The notes under the pieces are model-generated. The model worked only from the letters and a program-made list of their open reading frames with translations, had not been told where the DNA came from and made no database searches. From Streptomyces tateyamensis (GTDB lineage Bacteria > Actinomycetota > Actinomycetes > Streptomycetales > Streptomycetaceae): DNA of 61,620 nucleotides. Where the stretch lies: NCBI RefSeq assembly GCF_003205575.1, contig NZ_PYBW01000027.1:1-61620 (forward strand), written 5' to 3'. Positions 26,009-33,262 of the stretch are shown here, one piece after another; within the stretch, counting starts at the first letter, position 1; each line of letters opens with the position of its first letter. The position numbers and the translations under genes were made by a program.

Positions 26009-26039
26009 ATGCCCCCGAAGCGAGCTGCTTCGAGGGCAT
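26009..26039 (-). terminator. Terminator of the tRNA operon (element-supplied)
   Basis: A 13-bp stem with one mismatch (26009-26021 with 26027-26039) is followed on the minus strand by TTTTT. It lies 20 bases past the 3' end of tRNA-Phe. The near copy at 21515-21545 shows that it came in with the element. Confidence 0.7.
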
Positions 26040-26057
26040 CGTGCCTGGTCAGGCGAT

Positions 26058-26102
26058 GTGGCCAGGGCCGGGGTCGAACCGGCGACCTTCCGCTTTTCAG
26101 GC
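26058..26102. repeat. tRNA-Phe attachment repeat, copy 3 (within the intact tRNA)
   Basis: The 45-base segment shared with 17757-17801 (exact) and 21564-21608 (one mismatch) comprises the 3' half of tRNA-Phe. Integration here restores a complete tRNA. Confidence 0.85.
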
Positions 26103-26132
26103 GGACGCTCGTACCAACTGAGCTACCTGGCC
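26059..26132 (-). tRNA. tRNA-Phe (GAA)
   Basis: Acceptor GGCCAGG pairs with CCTGGCC, discriminator A, no encoded CCA. The anticodon loop is CTGAAAA (GAA); the T arm is GCCGG-TTCGACC-CCGGC. It is the last tRNA of a Glu-Asp-Phe operon on the minus strand and the integration target of the island to its left. Confidence 0.96.
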
Positions 26133-26151
26133 GCATCCCTTGCGGGATGAG

Positions 26152-26225
26152 CGATCCTGACGGGACTTGAACCCGCGACCTCCACCTTGACAGGGTGGCG
26201 AGCTAACCAACTGCTCCACAGGACC
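26152..26225 (-). tRNA. tRNA-Asp (GTC), second copy
   Basis: Acceptor GGTCCTG pairs with CAGGATC, discriminator G, anticodon loop CTGTCAA (GTC). From the D arm to the T arm it is essentially identical to the copy at 13391-13467. It lies 19 bases from tRNA-Phe in the same operon. Confidence 0.96.
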
Positions 26226-26264
26226 TTGCTGCAACCGGAATCTTGCGGCTCCGACTGTACTACG

Positions 26265-26337
26265 TGCCCCCAACGGGATTCGAACCCGTGCTACCGCCTT
26301 GAAAGGGCAGCGTCCTGGGCCACTAGACGATGAGGGC
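26265..26337 (-). tRNA. tRNA-Glu (TTC)
   Basis: Acceptor GCCCTCA pairs with TGGGGGC (one U-G pair), discriminator A. The anticodon loop CTTTCAA gives TTC; the T arm is CGGGTTCGAATCCCG. It is first in the transcription order Glu-Asp-Phe. Confidence 0.95.
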
Positions 26338-26449
26338 TTTTTGCCCGCCGTGCTGTGTTCCAGCGGTCGGGGACGTTGAGAAGCATATGGGATGCGGACA
26401 GGATCACCAAAACGGTTAGGGAGTGTCCTGCGGATCGTCCCTGGTGGGC

Positions 26450-26797
26450 TCAGGACCAGCCGAGTTCGTGCAGTTCGTCGTCGTCGAAACCGAAGTGGTG
26501 GGCCACCTCGTGGATCACCGTGGTGCGCACCTCGGCCACCACCAGCTCCTCGGTCGGGCACAGCCGCAGGGTCGGGCCGCGGTAGACGATGATCCGGTCC
26601 GGCAGCACCCCGGCGTACCACTCGCCGCGCTCGGTGAGCGGGGTGCCCTCGTAGAGGCCGAGCAGGTCGGGGGTGGCGGGATCGGGTTCGTCCTCGACGA
26701 AGACCGCCACGTTGTCCATCATCGCGGCCAATTGCGGAGGGATCTGGTCGAGCGCGTCGCTGACCAGTGACTCGAAGGCGTCCCGGCTCATCTGCAC
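26450..26797 (-). CDS. Metallopeptidase family protein (small zincin)
   Basis: About 115 aa. The zinc site is VIHEVAHHFGFDDDELHELG, matching HExxHxxGxxD. The rest fits the actinobacterial zincin_1 family: MDNVAVFVEDEP, LLGLYEGTPLTERG and LPDRIIVYRGPTL. Its substrate is unknown. The GTG at 26797 or the ATG at 26791 are both possible; orthologues tend to begin a few residues before SRD-like sequence, so I give the longer form. Longer upstream frames are Arg/Pro-rich shadows of the divergent lipoprotein gene. Confidence 0.88.
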   Translation of the reverse strand: MQMSRDAFESLVSDALDQIPPQLAAMMDNVAVFVEDEPDPATPDLLGLYEGTPLTERGEWYAGVLPDRIIVYRGPTLRLCPTEELVVAEVRTTVIHEVAHHFGFDDDELHELGWS

Positions 26798-26948
26798 GAG
26801 CCCATTGTCGCCACGTCGGGTGAGGCGGCGCCAGGTAGGCGCCAGGTATTCACCGCCCGGCCGTGTCCCCGGTGGCGGTGGCGCGTTGGGCAGCGGAAGG
26901 GCCGCCGGTCGGTGCGGCCGGGGCGGGGCGAAGACGGAGGCGGCGGCG

Positions 26949-27659
26949 ATGGTTCCGGCGGGTGCGAGCGGGCGTGCGGTCGGTCGGGTGGCGTCCGGGG
27001 TGGCCGCCCGGCGGCGTCCGGGCCGGCGCGGGTCGGTGGCGGCGCGGGTGCGCGAGGCGCGGCGGGCCCGGGCGGCGCGGGGGGCGGTGTTCCGCTCGAT
27101 GGCGGTGCGCACCGCGGTGCTGGCGCTGGCCGGGCTGAGCGCGGCCGGGTGCGTGGAGGTGGGGGCGGACGCCAATCAGCAGCCGGCGGGCCACGCCTCC
27201 GGGGTGGCCAGCCCGAGCGGGCGGGCCTCGGGCGGGTCGGCCGGCGGCGGGCACGCACGCAGCAGCGAGCGGGTCGGCGCGGGGCGGTCCGAGGGGGCGT
27301 CAGGAGCGGGTGCGGGGGCGCAGGCTGGGCAGGTAGCGCCGGTGAGCGACCCGAGCCCCGGGGTGTCGCCGGCCCCCGCGCTGCCCGGTGGCGTGGTGCC
27401 GGTGCCCGGCCGGCCGGCCGAGCAGTCCTCGCCCGCCGGGCCCGGCGGGCACGGGGCGAGCGGCGGCGCTCCGTCCGGGGGCAGCGGCGGCAACGGCTCG
27501 GCCGGCCCCTCGGGCGCCCCCACCCCGGAGCCCAGCGTCTCGGCGGCACCCAGCTCCGGGGGGCATCCGACCCCGACCCCGGTCGCCTCGGCCACCCCCC
27601 AGCCCTCGGCAAGCAGCGCCGGATCGGTGTCCGGAGCCCCCGGATCCGCCGCGCACTAG
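26949..27659 (+). CDS. Low-complexity Gly/Ser/Pro-rich lipoprotein
   Basis: 236 aa from the ATG at 26949, which has GGAGG eight bases upstream. An internal ATG at 27099 would give a textbook short signal, MAVRTAVLALAGLSAAGC, with a lipobox ending at Cys. With the upstream start the Arg-rich leader is about 50 residues, which is long for Sec. After the lipobox the protein is Gly, Ser, Pro, Ala and Thr (for example PSGGSGGNGSAGPSG), probably an extended wall-spanning linker without an enzyme domain. The function is unknown. It is divergent from the metallopeptidase gene. Confidence 0.7.
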   Translation: MVPAGASGRAVGRVASGVAARRRPGRRGSVAARVREARRARAARGAVFRSMAVRTAVLALAGLSAAGCVEVGADANQQPAGHASGVASPSGRASGGSAGGGHARSSERVGAGRSEGASGAGAGAQAGQVAPVSDPSPGVSPAPALPGGVVPVPGRPAEQSSPAGPGGHGASGGAPSGGSGGNGSAGPSGAPTPEPSVSAAPSSGGHPTPTPVASATPQPSASSAGSVSGAPGSAAH

Positions 27660-27874
27660 CGCTTCCCACCTCGGAAAGGAGCGGTCAGCCAGCACGTTTG
27701 CCTCTCATGTGATGGCTCGGCTATGGTGGTAGATCGTTCGTTTGATCCATTTGACTGGCGCCCTGTTCCGATCGGCGCCCTTGGCGCGTTCCGGCGATCC
27801 GTGGCTGACCGCACAGAGGCGGTTGAAACTCAGACCCCCGGACTTTGGCGCGTGCCACTTCCGGAAGGTTTTGC

Positions 27875-30127
27875 ATGTCTCTCGTTGACGACCGCTTCGT
27901 CATGCCCGCTGACACCCAGGACGAGACGGTCGACGCCGCTCAGGCCGACCTGGTCGACGACTCCGTCGACACCGACCTCGACACCGACCTCGCTGCCGAC
28001 CTCGCTGCCGACTCGGCCGAGGTCGCCGAGCCCACCATCACCTTCGGTGACCTGGGCCTGCACGACGACGTGGTCCGCGCCCTCGCCAAGCGCGGCGTGA
28101 CCACCCCGTTCCCGATCCAGGCCGCGACCATCCCGGACGCGCTGGCCGGCAAGGACGTCCTCGGCCGTGGCCGCACCGGCTCCGGCAAGACCCTCAGCTT
28201 CGGCCTGCCGCTGCTGACCCGCCTCGCCGACGGTGAGCGCACCAAGCCCAAGCACCCGCGCGGCCTGATCCTGGTCCCGACCCGCGAGCTGGCCATGCAG
28301 GTGGCCGACGCACTGGAGCCGTTCGGCTCGGTGCTCGGCCTCAAGCTCAAGGTCGTCTGCGGCGGCACCTCGATGTCCAACCAGATCTACGCGCTGGAGC
28401 GCGGCGTCGACGTCCTGGTCGCCACCCCCGGCCGCCTGCGCGACCTGCTGAACCGTGGCAGCGCCAAGCTCGCCGACGTGCAGACCGTGGTGCTCGACGA
28501 GGCCGACCAGATGGCCGACATGGGCTTCCTTCCCGAGGTCACCGAGATCCTCGACCAGGTGCCGGTGGGCGGCCAGCGGCTGCTCTTCTCCGCCACCCTG
28601 GAGAACGAGATCGACAGCCTGGTCAAGCGCTACCTGAAGGACCCGGTCACCCACGAGGTCGACCCGTCGGCCGGCGCCGTCACCACCATGACCCACCACA
28701 TCCTCGTGGTGAAGCCCAAGGACAAGGCGCCGATCACCAACGCGATCGCCGCCCGCAAGGGCCGCACGATCATCTTCGTCCGCACCCAGATGGGCGCCGA
28801 CCGGGTCGCCGAGCAGCTGATCGAGGCCGGTGTGAAGGCCGACGCGCTGCACGGCGGCATGACCCAGGGCGCCCGTACCCGGGTGCTGGGCGACTTCAAG
28901 GACGGCTACGTCAACGTGGTCGTCGCCACCGACGTGGCGGCCCGCGGCATCCACGTGGACGGCATCGACCTGGTGCTCAACGTGGACCCGGCCGGCGACC
29001 ACAAGGACTACCTGCACCGCTCGGGCCGTACCGCCCGGGCCGGGCGCTCCGGCGCGGTCGTCACCCTGGTGCTGCCGCACCAGCGCCGTGGCGTCTTCCG
29101 CCTGATGGAGGACGCGGGCGTGGACGCCTCGCGCCACATCCTGGACCACGCGTTCGACGCCGAGGTCGCCAAGATCACCGGTGCCCGTTCGCTGGTCGAG
29201 GTCCAGGCGGAGAGCGCCTCGGGCATCGCCGGTGCGGCCGAGCGCGAGGTGGCCGAGCTGGCCAAGCAGCTGGAGCGGGCCCAGCGCCGGGCCACCGAGC
29301 TGCGCGAGGAGGCCGACCGGCTGTCCGCCCGGGCCGCCCGCGAGCGGGCCGAGCTGGGCATCGAGGAGGAGGCCCCCGAGGCGGCCGCCGAGGTCGAGGC
29401 CCCGGTCGAGGTGTCCGAGGACCGCGAGGAGCGGGTGCCGGCCTACCGCGAGCTGCGCAACGAGCGTCCGGCCCGCGAGGAGCGCGGCGAGCGCCGTTCC
29501 TTCGGTGACCGTCCGGCCCGTTCCTTCGGCGACCGGGACCGCGACCGCGACCGTGACCGGGACAACCGTGGTGGTGGCGAGCGCCGTTCGTTCGGTGACC
29601 GTCCGGCCGCCCGTTCCTTCGGCGACCGCGACCGGGACCGTGACAACCGCGGCTTCGGCGGCCGGGAGCGCGACGAGCGCCGCTCGTTCGGCGACCGTGA
29701 CCGTGACCGGGACAACCGTGGTGGTGGCGAGCGCCGTTCGTTCGGTGACCGTCCGGCCGCCCGTTCCTTCGGCGACCGCGACCGTGACAACCGCAGCTTC
29801 GGCCGCGACCGTGACGACCGCCGCTCCTTCGGGGACCGCCCGGCCCGCCCGTACGGCGAGCGCTCCTTCGGTGGCGACCGCTCCTACGGCGAGCGCTCCT
29901 CCTCCTTCGGCGGTGACCGCGACAACCGCGGCGGCGCCGGCAGCAGCAGCCGGCCGTTCGCCCGTCGCGACGACCACCGCTCGGGTGGCCGCCCGCAGGG
30001 TGGCTCCTCCTTCGGCGGGGACCGCGGCGGCCGCTCCTTCGGCGGTGACCGCGACAACCGCGGTGGCAGCTTCAACGGCGGCGGCGGCTTCAACGGCGGC
30101 GACCGCAAGCCGCGTTGGAAGAACTGA
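27875..30127 (+). CDS. DEAD-box ATP-dependent RNA helicase with RSFGDR-repeat tail
   Basis: 750 aa from the ATG at 27875 (GGAAGG eight bases upstream); a start 10 codons earlier lacks a site. An acidic N-terminal stretch (residues about 5-50) is followed by the helicase core: Q motif TPFPIQAATIPDAL, Walker A GRGRTGSGKT, PTRELAMQV, VLDEADQMADMGF, LFSATLENE, and HRSGRTARAGRSG (motif VI). From about residue 545 the tail is Arg/Gly/Asp/Ser-rich with repeated RRSFGDR and DRDRDRDN units, an intrinsically disordered RNA-binding tail. The 215-base leader may hold cold-responsive regulation, as in other CsdA-like helicases. A terminator follows. Confidence 0.95.
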   Translation: MSLVDDRFVMPADTQDETVDAAQADLVDDSVDTDLDTDLAADLAADSAEVAEPTITFGDLGLHDDVVRALAKRGVTTPFPIQAATIPDALAGKDVLGRGRTGSGKTLSFGLPLLTRLADGERTKPKHPRGLILVPTRELAMQVADALEPFGSVLGLKLKVVCGGTSMSNQIYALERGVDVLVATPGRLRDLLNRGSAKLADVQTVVLDEADQMADMGFLPEVTEILDQVPVGGQRLLFSATLENEIDSLVKRYLKDPVTHEVDPSAGAVTTMTHHILVVKPKDKAPITNAIAARKGRTIIFVRTQMGADRVAEQLIEAGVKADALHGGMTQGARTRVLGDFKDGYVNVVVATDVAARGIHVDGIDLVLNVDPAGDHKDYLHRSGRTARAGRSGAVVTLVLPHQRRGVFRLMEDAGVDASRHILDHAFDAEVAKITGARSLVEVQAESASGIAGAAEREVAELAKQLERAQRRATELREEADRLSARAARERAELGIEEEAPEAAAEVEAPVEVSEDREERVPAYRELRNERPAREERGERRSFGDRPARSFGDRDRDRDRDRDNRGGGERRSFGDRPAARSFGDRDRDRDNRGFGGRERDERRSFGDRDRDRDNRGGGERRSFGDRPAARSFGDRDRDNRSFGRDRDDRRSFGDRPARPYGERSFGGDRSYGERSSSFGGDRDNRGGAGSSSRPFARRDDHRSGGRPQGGSSFGGDRGGRSFGGDRDNRGGSFNGGGGFNGGDRKPRWKN
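29490..29860 (+). repeat. Coding tandem repeats in the helicase tail
   Basis: Units encoding RRSFGDRPA-ARSFGDRDRDRDN recur at least four times; two blocks (29578-29640 and 29722-29790) are nearly identical at the DNA level. Such repeats are prone to length change. Confidence 0.7.
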
Positions 30128-30177
30128 CAACTGACAGTGCGCACTGACGGACCGTGAACCGGCGGACCGTGCGCCGA

Positions 30178-30207
30178 CGGGCCCGACCACCTCGGTGGTC
30201 GGGCCCG
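30178..30207 (+). terminator. Terminator of the DEAD-box helicase gene
   Basis: CGGGCCCGACCACC (30178-30191) pairs perfectly with GGTGGTCGGGCCCG (30194-30207) around a 2-base loop, 50 bases past the stop. Confidence 0.7.
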
Positions 30208-30274
30208 CCGGCGTTTCGGCGTGACGGCAGGGCAGCGGTGGGGCGTGGCAGCCGTGGGTCGGGGCAGCGGTGGG

Positions 30275-31117
30275 TCAGCGGTTGCCCAGGCCGGCGCCCA
30301 CGCTGATCAGCACCCCGCAGCAGGCCAGCGCGGCGAGCAGGCCGACCGCCGTGGCGGGGTGGGCGGGCAGTCGCTCCCCGCTGCTCGGCGAGCGGTCCAG
30401 GGCGAACAGCAGCGGGTCCTCCGGCAGGTGGCGCACCAGCAGCGGGGCGGCGCCGACCGGGTAGCCCTGGCGGCTGTGGGTGCTCAGGTCCACCCCGGTG
30501 ACCCGCTCGCCGCCGACCGCGGTGAAGCTGACCACCGGGTGGTACCGGTGGGCCCCCTCGGCACCGCCGTCCACCACGAAGGTGCCGACCAGTTCGGCGG
30601 GGGTCAGCACGCCCTTGTGGCCCAGCCGGGTGCGCCAGTGCGCCCGGGAGGTGTGCCGCCCGAGCAGGGTGGCGGTGCCCAGGGCGAGGGCCGAGCAGCC
30701 CAGCACGCTGCTGGTGGCGATCGCGTCCGGGTCGCGCCAGCGGGTCAGCACCAGGGCCACCGAGCCCAGCGTCATCACCAGCAGGCTGACCAGCGCCGTG
30801 TCGAAGACGCTGGTCTGCGGTCCGGCCTGGAAGTGCTCCGGGCGGTCCGGCAGGTAGCGGACGGTGATCGGCTGGCCGGGCCAGCCGGCCAGCGGGACCC
30901 GGCCGCAGCTCGGTCGCCCGACCACCTCCCGCTCGGTGGTGGGGTCGGTGAACCGGATCACCGGGCGCACCGAGTCGGTGCCGTGCCGGTGCTCCACCAG
31001 CACCTCGGCGACCGTGCCCGGCACCTGGGTGCCGCAGCGGGCGAACCTGGTCAGCCGCAGGCCGGCCGCCGGCACGCCCGCGACCAGCAGTACCAGCCCT
31101 GTCCACCAGCCGAACAT
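30275..31117 (-). CDS. DUF3592-like membrane protein
   Basis: 280 aa from the ATG at 31117 (AGGAAG five bases upstream); an ATG nine codons earlier (31144) is possible. It has four hydrophobic segments: near the N-terminus (WWTGLVLLVAGVPAAGL), two central ones (LVSLLVMTLGSVALVL and ATSSVLGCSALALGTATLL) and a C-terminal one (AVGLLAALACCGVLISVGAG). Two soluble beta-rich segments with VxVRYLPDRPEHFQAG and LLVRHLPEDPLLFALD are internal duplicates of the DUF3592 pattern. The function is unknown. Confidence 0.75.
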   Translation of the reverse strand: MFGWWTGLVLLVAGVPAAGLRLTRFARCGTQVPGTVAEVLVEHRHGTDSVRPVIRFTDPTTEREVVGRPSCGRVPLAGWPGQPITVRYLPDRPEHFQAGPQTSVFDTALVSLLVMTLGSVALVLTRWRDPDAIATSSVLGCSALALGTATLLGRHTSRAHWRTRLGHKGVLTPAELVGTFVVDGGAEGAHRYHPVVSFTAVGGERVTGVDLSTHSRQGYPVGAAPLLVRHLPEDPLLFALDRSPSSGERLPAHPATAVGLLAALACCGVLISVGAGLGNR

Positions 31118-31284
31118 CAGTACTTCCTGGCTGAGTTGGTCCATCCGCCCCTGCCCCCGACCGTCTGAGCCCGTCCCTGCGGTGACTCCCCGTCGCCACG
31201 CACGGCCACCTGGGTAGCCGTGGGGATCCTGCCCCGTTCCCGGGGCGGCCCAACCCCGAACGGGTGGTGGAGGTTCCGGGTGGG

Positions 31285-31605
31285 TTATCGGGCGGTGGGG
31301 CGGTGGTGTTCGGCCAGCGCGGCGGCCGCGGCCACCACGCCGGTGACAGCGAGTACCGAGGGCCAGGCGCCGATCCGCTTGGCGAGCGGGTGCGAGCCGC
31401 CGAACGCGGCCAGGTACAGACCGGTCAGCGCCACCGCGGTGCCGGGGCCGGCCTGCCGGTGCCAGCGGCGAGCCGCGCCCGCCCCGGCAGCGGCCAGCAC
31501 GGCACCGCCGAGCTCCCGACGGCCGGTCAGCCGGGCGGCGGCGTACCCGCCGATCAGGCCGGCGGCGGCGAGGGCGGGGGTGCGCAGGGCGGGCAGGGCG
31601 GGCAT
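31285..31605 (-). CDS. Small hypothetical membrane protein
   Basis: 106 aa from the ATG at 31605 (GGAGAA eight bases upstream). It is Ala/Gly-rich with about three membrane segments: LAAAGLIGGYAAARL, AVALTGLYLAAFGG and VLAVTGVVAAAAALAE. A longer frame to 31662 would add the residues encoded by the tandem repeat at 31617-31652 and is less likely. The family is not recognised. The GC-rich codon pattern and the ribosome-binding site support it. Confidence 0.6.
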   Translation of the reverse strand: MPALPALRTPALAAAGLIGGYAAARLTGRRELGGAVLAAAGAGAARRWHRQAGPGTAVALTGLYLAAFGGSHPLAKRIGAWPSVLAVTGVVAAAAALAEHHRPTAR

Positions 31606-31616
31606 CGGCGTTCTCC

Positions 31617-31652
31617 GTTCGGTGGTGGACGTCCGTTCGGTGGTGGACGTCC
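31617..31652. repeat. 18-bp tandem duplication upstream of the membrane protein gene
   Basis: Two exact copies of GTTCGGTGGTGGACGTCC (31617-31634 and 31635-31652), followed by GTTCG. It lies in the leader of the minus-strand gene, which could make its expression variable through slippage. Confidence 0.7.
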
Positions 31653-31730
31653 GTTCGACCATAAACCTGGTGCGGTCGCCGACCGGGGCCGGGCAGACTG
31701 CCAGTCCGATGTCGACCAGGGGTGGTCCTG

Positions 31731-32405
31731 ATGCACGTACTACTGGCGGGGGTGGTGGGTTCCACCGCCTACGGGCTGGCGCACGCCGGTTCGGACCTGG
31801 ACCGGCTGGGCCTGTACGCGGTGCCCACCGAGGAGCTGCACGGCCTGGAGCGGCCGAACGAGTCGGTGGTCAGCACCGAGCCCGACCGCACCTTCCACGA
31901 GGCGGCCAAGTGGTGCCGACTGGCCCTGGCAGGCAACCCGACCGTCTCCGAACTGGTCTGGCTGCCGGCCGAGCTGTACGAGGTCAGCACGCCGCTCGGA
32001 GCCGAACTGATCGGGCTGCGCGGGCACTTGCTCAGTGCCCCGGCCATCCGCTCGGCCTACCTCGGGTACGCCACCCAGCAGTTCCGCAAACTGGCCGGCT
32101 CGATCTCCAGTCGACGGGCCAAGCACGCCCGGCACCTGGTCCGGCTGCTGGAGCAAGGGGTCCGGCTGCACGAGACCGGCGAGCTGCGGGTGCGCCTGGC
32201 GGACCCGGAGCGGGTCCGGGAGCTGGGCGAGCGGATCGCGGCCGACCCCGCGCTGGCCGAGCCGCTGCTGGCCGCGGCCGCCGAGCGGCTGGCCCGCCCC
32301 GGCGTGCTGCCCGCGACCCCGGACCGGGCCCCGGTGGAGGACTGGCTGCGCCGGGTCCGGCTGGCCCACCTGAGCGCGCCCCGGCCTCGGGCGCACGCGG
32401 CCTGA
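31731..32405 (+). CDS. Nucleotidyltransferase-like protein (pol-beta superfamily, RlaP-like)
   Basis: 224 aa. The N-terminal GVVGSTAYGLAHAGSDLDRLG is the GS...DxD signature of minimal nucleotidyltransferases, with Asp-Leu-Asp as the metal ligands. FHEAAKWCRLALAGNPTVSE and QFRKLAGSISSRRAKHARHL form the helical second half typical of this group. Targets could be RNA ends or small molecules. The ATG at 31731 has AGGGG eight bases upstream; a GTG three codons earlier is possible. It lies just upstream of tRNA-Lys. Confidence 0.78.
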   Translation: MHVLLAGVVGSTAYGLAHAGSDLDRLGLYAVPTEELHGLERPNESVVSTEPDRTFHEAAKWCRLALAGNPTVSELVWLPAELYEVSTPLGAELIGLRGHLLSAPAIRSAYLGYATQQFRKLAGSISSRRAKHARHLVRLLEQGVRLHETGELRVRLADPERVRELGERIAADPALAEPLLAAAAERLARPGVLPATPDRAPVEDWLRRVRLAHLSAPRPRAHAA

Positions 32406-32520
32406 CAGCCCGGCAGTCCGCCCGGGTGCACGCGGCCCAATCGGCTGGCGGCTCGGGCGGGTGCACCGGGTAGGATCACCCCGGTAGGTGCCGTCCCCAC
32501 CGGACGGTCCACCCGCCGAC

Positions 32521-32593
32521 GGGCCGCTAGCTCAATTGGCAGAGCTGCGGACTTTTAATCCGTAGGTTCAGGGTTCGAGCCCCTGGCGGCCCA
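32521..32593 (+). tRNA. tRNA-Lys (TTT)
   Basis: Acceptor GGGCCGC pairs with GCGGCCC, discriminator A, no encoded CCA. The anticodon loop CTTTTAA gives TTT; the T arm is CAGGG-TTCGAGC-CCCTG. A gene-poor, rearranged region follows, consistent with a past integration site. Confidence 0.96.
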
Positions 32594-32653
32594 CTGTCTT
32601 TGACAATTCCAAGCCTGCGACCTGCGCAAATACGTGGGCATGTCAAATTTTCT

Positions 32654-32704
32654 CGAAGGTGGAACCTGCGGATTCAATCCGTAGGTTCCACCTTCGGCCC
32701 GTTT
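32654..32704 (+). terminator. Terminator of tRNA-Lys, sharing tRNA sequence
   Basis: 21-base arms (32654-32674 and 32676-32696, one G-U pair, 1-base loop) are followed by CCCGTTTTCT. The right arm contains AATCCGTAGGTTC, identical to 32557-32569 inside the tRNA-Lys anticodon/variable region. The left arm could therefore also pair with the tRNA. Confidence 0.75.
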
Positions 32705-33014
32705 TCTGCTCATTATGCGGCGATTCTGGGCTGAAATTGACTTCGACATCCCTGCAGTGTGCCCGATTTGGGTGGTTTGGCACGTGGTTCTGGGGCAGGG
32801 GTGACGCAGGGGTGACGTCGTGTGCACGCGGCGGTCGGCGATCCCGTGATGGCTCGGACGGCCGGCCCTCGGTGGCGGGCGCTACTTGAGGGTTCGTCGG
32901 GTCGGGTGGCCGGGCAGGTGTTCCGATTGGCGGTGACGGGATGCGGCGCTTTCGCGGTTGGGGTCCTCGGGGATGGCGGTCAGTGTGGGGTAACGCTCTG
33001 TCATGGGCGACCGG
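32705..33014. other. Gene-poor stretch downstream of tRNA-Lys
   Basis: No open frame here has convincing codon use or a start site. The GC content is lower than around it. Together with the relics to its right, it looks like decayed acquired DNA. Confidence 0.5.
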
Positions 33015-33262
33015 ATTCCTGTCTCTTGTCGGGAGATGGCGGGAGAGGCCGTTCGACGGTGTGCGGATGATGATGGGGCGTCGGTGGGCGGTGGGTTTGT
33101 GGTGGCGGGAGCGGGCGCATTCCTGGAGGGCCTGCTGGATGAGGCGGGCGGTGGCCTCGGCTCCTTGGTGCGCGAGTTGGGGCATGACTGACAGGTAGAT
33201 AGCGGCGGTGGTGGCGATGCTGGCGAGGCCTTCCTGGTACTGGATGACTTTGAGATTGACGC
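33015..33262 (-). pseudogene. Coding relic of unknown family
   Basis: On the minus strand 33262 down to about 33100 reads VNLKVIQYQEGLASIATTAA, then YLSVMPQLAHQGAEATARLI and QQALQECARSR, with strongly GC-biased third positions and amphipathic helices. It has no start of its own and abuts the YcaO fragment at its 5' end. It looks like the C-terminal end of a helical protein. I cannot name the family. Confidence 0.35.

Larger units (their letters stand above)
17757..26058. mobile_element. Composite tRNA-Phe island: two tandem related elements
   Basis: Three att repeats (17757-17801, 21564-21608, 26058-26102) divide the region into segments of 3.8 and 4.5 kb. The bases just right of copies 1 and 2 are related (CCAAGCCGG, then TTTGGGTGA, then GGTTGGCGTCAGCG). 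The bases just left of copies 2 and 3 are nearly identical, including a terminator hairpin. So each segment has the same two end types, as expected for two relatives inserted one after the other at the same tRNA. Cargo is toxin-antitoxin pairs, regulators and unknowns. No integrase, replication or transfer gene is recognisable in either. Confidence 0.75.

Noticed and set aside
25882..26136. N-terminal extension of the Phd-type antitoxin through tRNA-Phe
   Set aside because: It would translate the tRNA gene and the operator; the ATG at 25881 has GAGGAGG in the right place.
29500..29860. CRISPR-like array from regularly repeated units
   Set aside because: The repeats are in frame within the helicase tail, with no unique spacers of constant length. 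No CRISPR array or cas gene is seen in the window.
27830..30190. A 786-residue minus-strand frame opposite the DEAD-box helicase
   Set aside because: It is a Val/Ala/Glu-rich shadow of the repeat-containing helicase gene.
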